Shown here: in pieces, positions 54,804-63,595 of the stretch
Numbering within the stretch: the stretch's first letter is position 1
Layout of the letters: each line of letters begins with the position of its first letter
DNA from: TMP-86 sp039807285
Lineage (GTDB): Bacteria; Pseudomonadota; Gammaproteobacteria; Steroidobacterales; Steroidobacteraceae
Assembly: GCA_044226785.1 (NCBI GenBank)
Contig: JBGAGK010000011.1
Span: 74,266-138,265, forward strand
Length of the DNA: 64,000 bases
Reading direction: 5' to 3'
Notes under the pieces: model-generated
Databases searched by the model: none
Seen by the model: the letters and a program-made list of their open reading frames with translations, nothing else
What the model was told of the DNA's origin: nothing
Translations under genes and position numbers: made by a program

Positions 54804-56116
54804 ACCTGCTGGAACAGAGGGTGGCCGCGTTTCTCGACGTCCTGTTCACGCGCGTCGTCCTTCTGGAATTGGCGGGTGTGCTTGCCTGCCTTGCGGCGGG
54901 CTGGTTCGCAGGCCTGGCCATCAGCCGCTGGTTCGACCATAAAGGCAACGAGCCGGCACCGGCGCTGACCAGCAGCTACCTGAACCGCCGGGTCGGCCGC
55001 ATCATCGCTCCGTACGTCGTGGCACTGGTCCTGCTCATGCTGTTGCGCCTGGGCGTCGGTGCCTGGCGCCAGGACGTGGTCGTGGTGGAAACGGCCGTGC
55101 GCCTGCTCAGCGCCTACATCGTCGTGCGCATCGCCGTGCTGGTGTTCGAATCCAGCCTGGGCGAGAACTCCTGGCTTCGGAGCTGGGAGTCACGCGCTGC
55201 ATTCGTCATCTGGCTCGGCGTGGCTGCAAAGCTGCTCGACTGGCTCGACCCCATCATCGACACCCTGGACAACGTCGGCATCGTCGCGGGCAAGAACCAC
55301 ATCACGCTGTGGTCGATCATCAAGCTCCTGTCCATCCTGACGCTTTTCATGGTGGCGGCGACCTGGATAGGCCGATGGCTCGAACGGCGGCTGATGAAGC
55401 TTCAGTCGGTGGCCCTGTCGACGCGCATCGGCATCTCCAAATTCGCCAGCGCGGTGCTCGTGGGACTTTCCATCCTGCTCGGGCTGAATGCCGCAGGCGT
55501 GGACCTGACGGCGCTGAACGTACTCACTGGCGCCATAGGCCTGGGCCTCGGCTTTGGCCTGCAATCCATCGCGGCCAACTTCGTCAGCGGCTTCGTGCTT
55601 CTGATGGACCGCTCCATCAAGCCGGGCGATGTGATCAGTTTTTCTGGACAGACCGGCACCAATACCGACGGGTTCGGCTGGGTGCAGGAACTGCGCGGCC
55701 GTTATGTGGTGGTCAGGGATCGCGACGGCGTTGAACTGCTGGTGCCCAATCAGCACCTGATCTCCAATCCGGTGATCAACTGGAGTTACACCGATCCGCG
55801 CGTGCGCCTGAAGCTCCCGGTTCGCATCAGCTACGACGACGACCCGGAGCTGGCACTGCAACTGCTGATCCAGGCCTGCGAGGGGCAGCGCCGGGTGTTG
55901 CATGACCCCCTGCCCGTGTCGCGCCTCATGCACTTTGGTGACCACGGCATCGACCTGGAGTTGCGGTTCTGGATTTCCGATCCGCAGGAAGGCGTGAACA
56001 ACGTGCGCTCCGACGTCAACCGCACCATCTGGCGCCTGTTCCGGGAAAATGGCGTCAAGATCCCGATCGCGCAGCGCGAGGTGCACGTACGTACCACCAT
56101 CGCCGGGCCGGACTGA
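54800..56116 (+). CDS. MscS family mechanosensitive channel
   Basis: A 438-residue channel with about five or six N-terminal membrane helices, the Gly/Ala-rich pore helix GAIGLGLGFGLQSIAANFVSG and the beta-domain sequence DRSIKPGDVI. A soluble C-terminal vestibule follows (VRISYDDDPELALQLLI). It releases solutes on hypo-osmotic shock. It is coupled by overlap to the DUF465 gene and followed 2 bp later by YheU. Confidence 0.93.
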   Translation: MNLLEQRVAAFLDVLFTRVVLLELAGVLACLAAGWFAGLAISRWFDHKGNEPAPALTSSYLNRRVGRIIAPYVVALVLLMLLRLGVGAWRQDVVVVETAVRLLSAYIVVRIAVLVFESSLGENSWLRSWESRAAFVIWLGVAAKLLDWLDPIIDTLDNVGIVAGKNHITLWSIIKLLSILTLFMVAATWIGRWLERRLMKLQSVALSTRIGISKFASAVLVGLSILLGLNAAGVDLTALNVLTGAIGLGLGFGLQSIAANFVSGFVLLMDRSIKPGDVISFSGQTGTNTDGFGWVQELRGRYVVVRDRDGVELLVPNQHLISNPVINWSYTDPRVRLKLPVRISYDDDPELALQLLIQACEGQRRVLHDPLPVSRLMHFGDHGIDLELRFWISDPQEGVNNVRSDVNRTIWRLFRENGVKIPIAQREVHVRTTIAGPD

Positions 56117-56118
56117 TC

Positions 56119-56361
56119 GTGCCGGATCAGCCCGAACCGCTGATCGTGCCGCACCGGGAGCTTTCTCCCGCAGCGCTCCAGGGTGTGATCGAATCCTTCG
56201 TGCTGCGCGAGGGCACCGACTACGGTGAACGCGAGATCCCGCTGCACCAGAAGGTCGAGCAGATCCGCGCCCAGCTCGAACGTGGCGAGGCCAGAGTGCT
56301 GTACGATCCCGGCAGCAACAGCGTGCATATCGTTCCGGTGCCGCCCGGTCGCATCGGCTGA
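56119..56361 (+). CDS. YheU family protein
   Basis: An 80-residue protein of the YheU/UPF0270 family: IVPHRELSPAALQGVIESFVLREGTDYG and ARVLYDPGSNSVHIVP match its conserved blocks. The Glu/Arg-rich fold is small and its function is unknown. It begins at GTG 56119, 2 bp after the mscS stop, and lies 13 bp before arfB, so the three genes are probably cotranscribed. Confidence 0.9.
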   Translation: MPDQPEPLIVPHRELSPAALQGVIESFVLREGTDYGEREIPLHQKVEQIRAQLERGEARVLYDPGSNSVHIVPVPPGRIG

Positions 56362-56374
56362 ACCGTCACCCGCC

Positions 56375-56791
56375 ATGCCAATCCCGCTGGAGCCTCCGGT
56401 ACCCGAGAGTGATCTGGAGTGGAAGTTCATCCGCGCCGCGGGGCCGGGCGGGCAGAACGTCAACAAGGTGGCCAGCGCCGTCCAGCTGCGCTTTCTGCTG
56501 TACCAGAATCTGTCACTGCCCGCAGCCGTTCAGCATCGCCTGCGCCGGCTTGCAGGGCAGCGGCTCAATGCCGACGGCAGCATCCTGATCAGCGCGCGAG
56601 GCGAGCGCAGCCAGGAACAGAACCGGCGCGAAGCACTCGAGCGGCTCGCGGGCCTGATCGAGGCCGCCCGGATCGAGCCGCGGCCGAGAAAGCCAACGCG
56701 GCCATCGCGCGCGGCCAAGCGCAAGCGGCTGGATTCGAAGATCCGGCGCGGCGAAACCAAGCGCTCGCGCTCCAGCCGGCACTGGGATTGA
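56375..56791 (+). CDS. arfB: alternative ribosome-rescue factor B
   Basis: Rescues ribosomes stalled on mRNAs lacking a stop codon. The catalytic GGQ is in RAAGPGGQNVNKVASAV, and the C-terminal tail is strongly basic (RAAKRKRLDSKIRRGETKRSRSSR), as needed to enter the mRNA channel. 138 residues. The start is ATG 56375; the frame opens earlier in YheU. Confidence 0.95.
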   Translation: MPIPLEPPVPESDLEWKFIRAAGPGGQNVNKVASAVQLRFLLYQNLSLPAAVQHRLRRLAGQRLNADGSILISARGERSQEQNRREALERLAGLIEAARIEPRPRKPTRPSRAAKRKRLDSKIRRGETKRSRSSRHWD

Positions 56792-56810
56792 GCACGGGGC
56801 CCGACCAGCC

Positions 56811-57041
56811 CTACTTCGAATCGCCGCCCTCGGCTTCTTCGACCGCCTTGCGCGTGGCCTGCGCCTGGGCATCCACCGTTCCCTGTACGGCCCGCGCACG
56901 ATCCATGGTCTGGGTCAGTGGATCGAACACCGTCGGTGACGGAGGGGACGCCGCGGGCGGAGGCGGCGATTTCTCCTGCGCGCAGGCAGCGAGCAGGAGG
57001 CCCATCAGTAACGACGGCAAGGCGAGGATGGCTGAACGCAT
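56811..57041 (-). CDS. small lipoprotein
   Basis: A 76-residue lipoprotein. The signal sequence MRSAILALPSLLMGLLLAAC ends in the lipobox LAAC. A short mature part of low complexity follows (a Pro-rich stretch, then TMDRARAVQGTVDAQAQATRKAVEEAEG) that would be helical. I recognise no family. The start is ATG 57039-57041; the open frame extends to 57086. It is convergent with arfB. Confidence 0.75.
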   Translation of the reverse strand: MRSAILALPSLLMGLLLAACAQEKSPPPPAASPPSPTVFDPLTQTMDRARAVQGTVDAQAQATRKAVEEAEGGDSK

Positions 57042-57119
57042 GTGAACTCCGCGGTGGCAGGTCCGTGCAGTAGGGCAAGTGTACAATCATGCTCGCCGAA
57101 CCGTCATCCGGAGATCTGA

Positions 57120-58001
57120 ATGCCCCGAATCCTGCTCCTTGCCTTGGCACTGCTGTGCGGACAGGGCGTGTCCGCCGCCGTGGACATGGACACCGCTGCG
57201 CGCATTTACGAAGCAGCTGCGGTGCGCGACCAGGTTCGCGCCAGCCTCCCGGCCATGCCGGAGCGGATCCGCGACATGTTCGTGGCCGAGTCGAAGGACA
57301 AGCTCAGCGACGAACAGCTCAAGGCCATCAAGGATGCAGCGGAACGCGGCTTTCGCATCGACGTGTTCGAACCAGCCGCCCTTGCCGCCATGGCAGCCCG
57401 CCTGGATGAACCCGCCGCCGGGAAAATCCTGAAGTTTCTGGATTCCGCCCTGGGTGTCCGGATGGTGGCGGCCGACAAGGCCCTTTCCAGTCTCGATGAA
57501 CCCACCATCGACAAGGTCATGTCAGGGCAGATCAAGCCTGACAGCTCTGCGATCCGTGACAAGTTGTTCGAGAAACTGGAAGTGGCGGCCCGATCCACTG
57601 AATCGACGGTGCAGATCTTCGCCAGCATGGGCCGCGCGGTAGCCACGGGAACGGCCATCGGTACCGGTGCGGACCTGGCCGCCGCAGAAGAGCGCTCGCG
57701 CCTCATCACCGAGCAGACCCGCAAGGACATGGAGAGCAACATGCGGGTGCCCTTGCGCCGCTACATGAGTTACGGATATCGCGACCTCAGCAATTCAGAC
57801 TTGCGTGAACTGCTGTCCTTCCTGGAATCCAGGGCCGGAGTGAACTACGTCGATGCGTACTCCGCCGCCATGTCGGCCGGATTCGAAACCATGGGCAGAC
57901 GCTGCGGGGAGCAGCTCGGTGGCGCGCTGCGGGATCTGGCACAGGCTCATGCCCGGAGCGTGCTTCCAGCCGATGCCGATTCGCAAGCGCCCACGCCCTG
58001 A
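57120..58001 (+). CDS. periplasmic helical protein (DUF2059-like)
   Basis: A 293-residue exported protein with a signal peptide (MPRILLLALALLCGQGVSA, cleavage about residue 19). The mature part is an almost wholly helical array; two repeats resemble DUF2059 segments (VRASLPAMPERIRDMFVAESKDKLS and later RRYMSYGYRDLSNSDLRELLSFLESRAG). The role is unknown. Confidence 0.75.
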   Translation: MPRILLLALALLCGQGVSAAVDMDTAARIYEAAAVRDQVRASLPAMPERIRDMFVAESKDKLSDEQLKAIKDAAERGFRIDVFEPAALAAMAARLDEPAAGKILKFLDSALGVRMVAADKALSSLDEPTIDKVMSGQIKPDSSAIRDKLFEKLEVAARSTESTVQIFASMGRAVATGTAIGTGADLAAAEERSRLITEQTRKDMESNMRVPLRRYMSYGYRDLSNSDLRELLSFLESRAGVNYVDAYSAAMSAGFETMGRRCGEQLGGALRDLAQAHARSVLPADADSQAPTP

Positions 58002-58046
58002 TCCGCACGAGCCGCCATACAGGCAGCATCGCGGTTCAAGCCTCGC

Positions 58047-58568
58047 TCATGACCCCTGCTCCACCAGTCGCTCGAGGAATTCCCGCAGCAGCTCGCAGAT
58101 CACCGGAATCCGGTCCTGCAGGCGATGGTCCGAATCGAGGACATGCAGTTCGGCGCCCTGCTCCCGCGCCCAGCGAATACTGTTGGCGACGGGCACGATG
58201 TCGTCGCGCCAGCCGTGCACGATGGCAGCGGGACACGGGATCTGGCGCGGCGTGAAGCTTTCCAGTCCGGGCATGTAGAACGCGGGCGCGAGCAGGAACA
58301 GGCCCCGGGCCGCGAGGGGCTGCGCCGCAGCAGCGCTCACATGTCCGCCCATGCTGGAGCCGGCCAGGTACACGGGACCGTCGAGGACACGCGCGCTGTC
58401 CAGGAGCTTCGCCACGCGGGCGGCCGGATCATTCATGCCCTGATAGTCGATGGACTCGACTGCAAAACCCAGGTCACGCCCGACCTGCGCCATGGCCTGG
58501 ATCTTGGTTCCCCAGGGACCGCTCTCCTTGCCATGGGAAAAAATCAGTGAGGGTCGAATCGCATTCAT
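58047..58568 (-). CDS. YqiA/YcfP-type alpha/beta hydrolase
   Basis: A 173-residue esterase-like hydrolase: the oxyanion region SLIFSHGKESGPWGTKI, the nucleophile elbow YLAGSSMGGHVSA with Ser, then HGWRDDIVPVANS with the acid Asp, and DSDHRLQD containing the catalytic His. Substrate unknown. The start is ATG 58566-58568. It is divergent from the patatin gene, 69 bp away. Confidence 0.85.
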   Translation of the reverse strand: MNAIRPSLIFSHGKESGPWGTKIQAMAQVGRDLGFAVESIDYQGMNDPAARVAKLLDSARVLDGPVYLAGSSMGGHVSAAAAQPLAARGLFLLAPAFYMPGLESFTPRQIPCPAAIVHGWRDDIVPVANSIRWAREQGAELHVLDSDHRLQDRIPVICELLREFLERLVEQGS

Positions 58569-58637
58569 GATTGTGCAATCGTGCACGGAATCGCACATCC
58601 GGCTCAAGTCCAGGCTGCCCGGAGCCGATTCAGGTGC

Positions 58638-60476
58638 ATGGCCCTGGACGAAGAACGGGCGCTCGCCCACTCACATCGAACGGCGGTCGACCTGCTGCGC
58701 GACTGCGTCCTGTTCCGGCAGGTCGATGAACCAGCACTTCTGGCCCTCGGCGCGGCCGCGGTGCACTTCTCGATGCCCGCCGGACAGGTGCTGTTCGAAG
58801 CCGGCAGCCGGCCGGACGGGCTCTATCTGATCGTCGGCGGGCGTCTCGGCGTGCAGCCCGAGCCGGGCTGCGAGTGGCTGACCAGCATGGGGCACGGCGA
58901 GCTGATCGGAGAGTCGGGCTGGTTGCTGGATGAACCGCGCAGCGCGCGAGTCGTGGCCTTGCGCGACAGTGAACTGCTGTGGATGGAGGCCGGCGCATTG
59001 CAGGCCATCGCCGGCCGGTCACCCGCCCTTGCGCTGGCGATCGCCCGATTGTGCGCGCATCGCCTGCGGCAGGAACATCTTCACGAGCGGCGCGGCGCGC
59101 ATGCGGCCGTATTCACCCTCGTGCCCAACAGCATCGAAGTCGACATCGCGCACCTGGCCACTCATCTTGCCGGTGAACTCAGCCGCTTTGGCCGCACCGA
59201 ACTGGTCTGGGATGCGCGCGCAACTTCGCAACCTGCCGCCTGGTTCCATGCCATCGAGGAAGCCAACGACTTCGTGGTGTACGTCGCGCATGCGCAGCCT
59301 TCCGCCTGGACGCGTCAATGCTGCCGCCAGGCCGACACTCTGCTGCTGGCGGCGCTTGCTGATGGACCGGTGCGCCCCTGGCCTCATCGGGAGATCGATG
59401 GCAGCTGCACTCATCTGGCGCGATCCGAACTGGTGCTCCTGCATCCGGCCGGCTTCAAGCCCGGCGTGGTCCAGCGATGGACGGAATCGGTCGCATCCGG
59501 TCAGCATCACCACATCGTCGATACACAGGATATTGCCCGGCTGGCGCGACTGGTCAGTCATCGCGGTGTCGGCCTGGTGCTCTCCGGCGGAGGCGCCCGG
59601 GGCTTTGCGCATCTGGGCGTGATCCGCGCACTGCGTGCGGCACGCATACCGCTGGATGCGGTGGGCGGCGCCAGCATCGGCGCCATCATCGCCGCCGGTG
59701 TGGCCGCCGGCTGGGATGACGAGGAAATGCGCATGCGCTACCGGCGCTGTTTCGTCGACACCAATCCGGTCGACGACTACACCTTTCCGTTCATCGCCCT
59801 GGTCAAGGGACGCAAGGTCTCGCGCCTGCTGCAGCACGAGTTCGCCGACGTGCAGATCGAGGACCTGCGGATACCCTTCTTCTGCGTCAGCGCAAACTTG
59901 AGCACGGGTCGCGCCACCGAACATGCTGCCGGCACACTGTGGAATGCCCTGCGCGCATCTGTGGCCATTCCCGGGATGCTGCCGCCCGTATTCCGGGGCG
60001 AGGAAGTGCTGGTCGATGGCGCCGCCATCAACAACCTGCCGGTGGATGTGATGCGCCGCCGGCAACCTGGCCGGATCATCGGCGTCGACGTTGGTGCGGA
60101 CCGCTCCTTCACCGCCGGCGTGCAGCAGGAAGGCCCGCCCTTCTGGAAATTCCTGGCGAAATCCTCGGCCGGAAAGAGCGGCCGACCACGCATCAACATC
60201 TTCCAGGTGCTGATGCGCGCCGGCATGGTCAACAGTGCGACCGCGGCGGTCGAGCAGCGCAAGCTCGCCGATCTGCTGCTCAAGCCGGCGCTGGAGGACA
60301 TCGACCTGCTGAACTGGAAAGCCTTCGACCGGGCGATCGAAGCCGGCCATGAGCATACCTGTCGAGCGCTCGAGGATGTGGATCTGCCACGCCTGGCATC
60401 GGCGGCAGCTGACCCGACGCGCCCTTCCTCACTCGAAACCGAGCTGGAACGCCGGCTGCTGGGCATCAGGCGTTGA
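58638..60476 (+). CDS. cyclic-nucleotide-binding patatin-like phospholipase
   Basis: A 612-residue NTE-like protein. Residues about 15-145 form a cNMP-binding domain (HFSMPAGQVLFEAGSRPDGLYLIVGGRLGV). A middle region has a Rossmann-like VVYVAHAQPSAWT. A patatin domain begins near residue 312 with the oxyanion loop GGGARGFAHLG, nucleophile GGASIG (about 343) and catalytic DGA (about 458). The DxG-Ser dyad is intact, so lipid acyl hydrolase activity is expected, perhaps regulated by a nucleotide. It overlaps the end of the sheath gene on the other strand by 11 bp. Confidence 0.9.
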   Translation: MALDEERALAHSHRTAVDLLRDCVLFRQVDEPALLALGAAAVHFSMPAGQVLFEAGSRPDGLYLIVGGRLGVQPEPGCEWLTSMGHGELIGESGWLLDEPRSARVVALRDSELLWMEAGALQAIAGRSPALALAIARLCAHRLRQEHLHERRGAHAAVFTLVPNSIEVDIAHLATHLAGELSRFGRTELVWDARATSQPAAWFHAIEEANDFVVYVAHAQPSAWTRQCCRQADTLLLAALADGPVRPWPHREIDGSCTHLARSELVLLHPAGFKPGVVQRWTESVASGQHHHIVDTQDIARLARLVSHRGVGLVLSGGGARGFAHLGVIRALRAARIPLDAVGGASIGAIIAAGVAAGWDDEEMRMRYRRCFVDTNPVDDYTFPFIALVKGRKVSRLLQHEFADVQIEDLRIPFFCVSANLSTGRATEHAAGTLWNALRASVAIPGMLPPVFRGEEVLVDGAAINNLPVDVMRRRQPGRIIGVDVGADRSFTAGVQQEGPPFWKFLAKSSAGKSGRPRINIFQVLMRAGMVNSATAAVEQRKLADLLLKPALEDIDLLNWKAFDRAIEAGHEHTCRALEDVDLPRLASAAADPTRPSSLETELERRLLGIRR

Positions 60477-62121
60477 ATCGCTGGGCCAGCTGGTCCACCC
60501 ATTGTTTCTGCTGTGGATCAAGTTCATCGTCCGGCAGGGGATGATAGCGGGACGAGGACAGCCGGTTCAGGCTCGCGGTCCTGACCCGGGTACCACTCAC
60601 CGAGTGCGTGATGATGAAGCTGTGGAACTCGCCCGGCCGCAGCGCTGCATATCCGACCAGGATGTTGAACCCCTGCGCAGCGCGCTCAGCAGGGTTGATC
60701 CGCTCGTCGCAGATGACGTAAAAGGCATCGCCCGGCGCCCTGCCCAGAAAGGCGCCTGCGTGATTCAATGACTCCAGGAACTCCATGACCTGTTCGCGAA
60801 CCTGGGTTGCCACGGACGAGCCCGGCGGCCTGAACACCACCCAGCGCGTGCCACGCTCGATGCTGTTCATGATGAACAACGACAGGCGCCGGGCCGAGAG
60901 GTATTTCCAGTCCGCGTTGCCCGCGCTGCCCGCGGCCAGCGTGCGCGGGCTCGCGAGAATCCCGGAACTGCGCGTGGCCATCAGCGTATTGACGCCCATC
61001 GCTGCAAGACGCATCCGCGCCGGGTCGGTTACAGTGGCGCTGGGCCGGAAACCGGGGCGCAATACGGGCTCTTCACCCTCGACCGCCGACCAGACCGGCC
61101 AGCTCTCGTCAGATCGCGCCAGCATTCCGGCCACCGCGCCGCAGGGTGCAAAGACCTCGAACCGTCCACGAAGCTTGTCGTGCGCCAGGATGCGCGGGAA
61201 ATACATCAGGGCATTGGCGCTGGAGACGTTCCAGGAATGCATGCCGCGGATCGCCGCCTCGGCGCTGGTCCATTCGGCGGGCGGGTCGATGATGAGCATT
61301 GCCCGGCGTTCCATGCAATAACGCGCTGCGACCAGCAATGCACTGGGACCCACGTCCCGATCACGTGACAACGGCGGAAGACACAGGAAGCTGAACTGTT
61401 CGATCTGGTCGAGCGCGAACAGCCCGGATCCACGGGCCGAGGAACCGATCAGGTCGTAATCGGTGAGGGGACCGCCATCGTCCCCGTCGGATCCGGAAGC
61501 TTCATACCCGATGGCCAGTCCGCTGACCGCATCCATCGTCCGGCGTGGACGGGATGAAGGGAGCGGTGCCTGCAACTGGACAAGCTCGGAGTCCTGCAAT
61601 GCCTGTGACAGTGGCAGATCGGCATCCTCGCGAACCGATACCGCGCGGAAGATCTCCTGATCCTCGACATGCTCGGTACCGTGGGATCGGACCCGCTGGA
61701 TCGTAAGATTGAAGCTCTCCTCATCCGACGCGGAGATATTGTCGTAGTCCACGCAGGCACGCAGGAACTCGCGTGTACCGGGACGACGCGCCGCAAGCCG
61801 CAGCGGGCTGCCCTGCGTGGGCAGTGACAGGGTCGCGGATCGGGCACCGTTGGCCACCCGGACCACGCAGGCCTCGCGACCTCCGTTGTCGAAGAACTGC
61901 TCCACGGCATAGCCCAGTGGGCTGGGCTGCCACAGGCCGCCGAACACCCGGGTGAACTCGGAAAAGCTTGTCAGCCGGACCGGATGATCGAGAGGACCCC
62001 GCAAGGTGCGGCCCACGAAGGCGGTGATGGCAGTGGGACTGCGCGGAATGGACTGTTCCGGCCCACTTTCTTCTCTGACCTGGATCCCCAGGGAGCTCGC
62101 CACTGGCACATCGAATCCCAT
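60466..62121 (-). CDS. phage-type tail sheath protein
   Basis: A 551-residue contractile tail sheath protein. The N-terminal block reads SLGIQVREESGPEQSIPRSPTAITAFVGRTLRGP, matching the PGVYVEEVPSG to AFVG start of myophage and R-type sheaths. Central and C-terminal blocks FEVFAPCGAVAGMLARSDE, GVNTLMATRSSGIL, NSIERGTRWVVFRPP and IITHSVSGTR also fit. No tube, baseplate, sheath-terminator or ATPase gene is nearby, so it is alone. It could be a prophage relic, part of an unlinked injection system, or a repurposed protein. Confidence 0.82.
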   Translation of the reverse strand: MGFDVPVASSLGIQVREESGPEQSIPRSPTAITAFVGRTLRGPLDHPVRLTSFSEFTRVFGGLWQPSPLGYAVEQFFDNGGREACVVRVANGARSATLSLPTQGSPLRLAARRPGTREFLRACVDYDNISASDEESFNLTIQRVRSHGTEHVEDQEIFRAVSVREDADLPLSQALQDSELVQLQAPLPSSRPRRTMDAVSGLAIGYEASGSDGDDGGPLTDYDLIGSSARGSGLFALDQIEQFSFLCLPPLSRDRDVGPSALLVAARYCMERRAMLIIDPPAEWTSAEAAIRGMHSWNVSSANALMYFPRILAHDKLRGRFEVFAPCGAVAGMLARSDESWPVWSAVEGEEPVLRPGFRPSATVTDPARMRLAAMGVNTLMATRSSGILASPRTLAAGSAGNADWKYLSARRLSLFIMNSIERGTRWVVFRPPGSSVATQVREQVMEFLESLNHAGAFLGRAPGDAFYVICDERINPAERAAQGFNILVGYAALRPGEFHSFIITHSVSGTRVRTASLNRLSSSRYHPLPDDELDPQQKQWVDQLAQRFNA

Positions 62122-62181
62122 GTACGGGTTTGGCGAACTCTACCACAACGGCAGCGCGCCGCAGGGCGCTGCATCGACGCT

Positions 62182-62343
62182 TCAGCAGTCCGGTCCGGCC
62201 GCGATCGGGTTGCGCAAGGTTCCGGCGGGATCAGGTTCCTGCCGCCTGCGATCTTCCTCCCGCGCGTCCTTTGCCTCCGTACCCTTGCGCTCGATTTCCT
62301 CGAGCATGAGCTTCAGCCACTCGGTGAGATGCGCCTCGGTCAT
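62182..62343 (-). CDS. small hypothetical protein next to the sheath gene
   Basis: A possible 53-residue protein starting at ATG 62341-62343 (MTEAHLTEWLKLMLEEIERKG), highly charged and helical, ending PDC. It lies between the L,D-transpeptidase stop (62351) and the sheath start (62121), on the same strand as both. No family is recognised; it may be only an open frame. Confidence 0.4.
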   Translation of the reverse strand: MTEAHLTEWLKLMLEEIERKGTEAKDAREEDRRRQEPDPAGTLRNPIAAGPDC

Positions 62344-62350
62344 GGTTGAC

Positions 62351-63516
62351 TCACTGGACCGCGGGAGCCGTGGTGCTCGCGGGATCCGCCGGCGCCTTGC
62401 TGCGATCGCCGAGCAGATCGTTGAAGGTCTTTTCATCCACCAGCAGCCCGCTCTTGCCGTCCCAGTTGGACCCGATGGGCAACTGGTCCTCCACGGTGCG
62501 CGCCTCGGCCAGCACCGCATCGACGCCACCGCGATCTCCGGTGACGGGAACGGGAAGTCCGCGTGGCGCATGGGCCAGCTGCCCCACCTCATCCCAGTCG
62601 ATCTCCTGATCGTGATCGGCGATGCGCTTGCGCAGCTTCGGTGCCAGTAGCCGGTCGAGCAGCCGCTTGCGGTCCTTCGACCAGTTGCGCTTGTCGTCTT
62701 CCATCACGGCATACGCCTGAAGAAACAACCTGCCCTCGTGCCACCCGAACAGGTAGGGCTGATTGACCACGGTCACCTTGGTACCGATGGGTATCAGGTC
62801 GAACAGCACCGCGATGTCCTCGGGATAAAGACGGATGCAGCCATGACTGGATCGCATGCCCACCCCGTAGGGCTTGTTCGTTCCGTGCACGAGGTAGCTT
62901 GGCCAGCCCAGACGGAACATGTACTGCCCCAACGGATTGTCCGGGCCGGGAGGCACGCGGGCCGGCAGCATGTCACCGTCCTTCGCATGTTCGTCCCTTA
63001 CGGATTTTGGCACCACCCACACCGGATCCTTCTTGCGGCTGACGATCCGGGTCGTGCCCTCGGGTGTCTTCCATCCCACCCGGCCGATTCCGATCGGGTG
63101 GGTAATCACGGTCTGCTTCTCGCCTTTCTTGCGCGGCGGGTAATAGAAGACACGCATGGCCGCCACATTCACCACCAGTCCTTCGTGAGGCGCGGCGGGC
63201 AGCACGAACCGCGTGGGTACAACGACTTCACGGCCCACGCCACATCGAACCGGCGTGCGATGTCCGGCAGGGTATCTTCCTTGCCGACCTGGGTCTTCTG
63301 GACATACCCCACGACCTCCTCGGTGTCGCCGGAGAGTGTGAACTTGTGCGTCGCCTGCGGTGCCGGCAGTGCCGGGGGCGGCGGAGGCGGGGGTGGCGGT
63401 GCAGCTTTCCGGCCCTTGTCGGCCGGGCGCAGGAGCGAGCACCCCTGCAATGCGAGCAGTGTGCCCACGAGCACGACCGCCGGAACAGCAAACAGGAAAC
63501 GAATGCGCGAACCCAT
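62351..63516 (-). pseudogene. L,D-transpeptidase lipoprotein, internal deletion and frameshift
   Basis: L,D-transpeptidases form 3-3 peptidoglycan crosslinks or attach lipoproteins. The start is ATG 63514-63516, a lipoprotein signal with lipobox ALQGC, then a ten-Pro run and the region before the LysM-like part (KTQVGKEDTLPDIARRFDV). At about 63226-63243 the family sequence breaks: the expected stretch between RRFDV and VVPTRFVLP (about twenty residues including ANPGVDPWLPG) is absent and the frame shifts. Downstream the catalytic domain is complete in the other frame, with GMRSSHGCIRLYPED. The missing length is 1 modulo 3. True inactivation or an assembly deletion are both possible. Confidence 0.85.
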
Positions 63517-63595
63517 GGGCCCAAGTCTAGCGCGTTTTTCGCCGATGCCCGGACCTGTTGCCAGACAGAGGCGCTCCGGTTCCAGCAACCGCTTC

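Noticed and set aside
63385..63415. Run of ten Pro codons as a tandem repeat of interest
   Set aside because: It is the flexible linker behind the lipobox of the transpeptidase; low complexity is normal here.
62351..63516. Programmed frameshift in the L,D-transpeptidase
   Set aside because: About twenty conserved residues are missing as well, so a simple slip cannot restore the protein.
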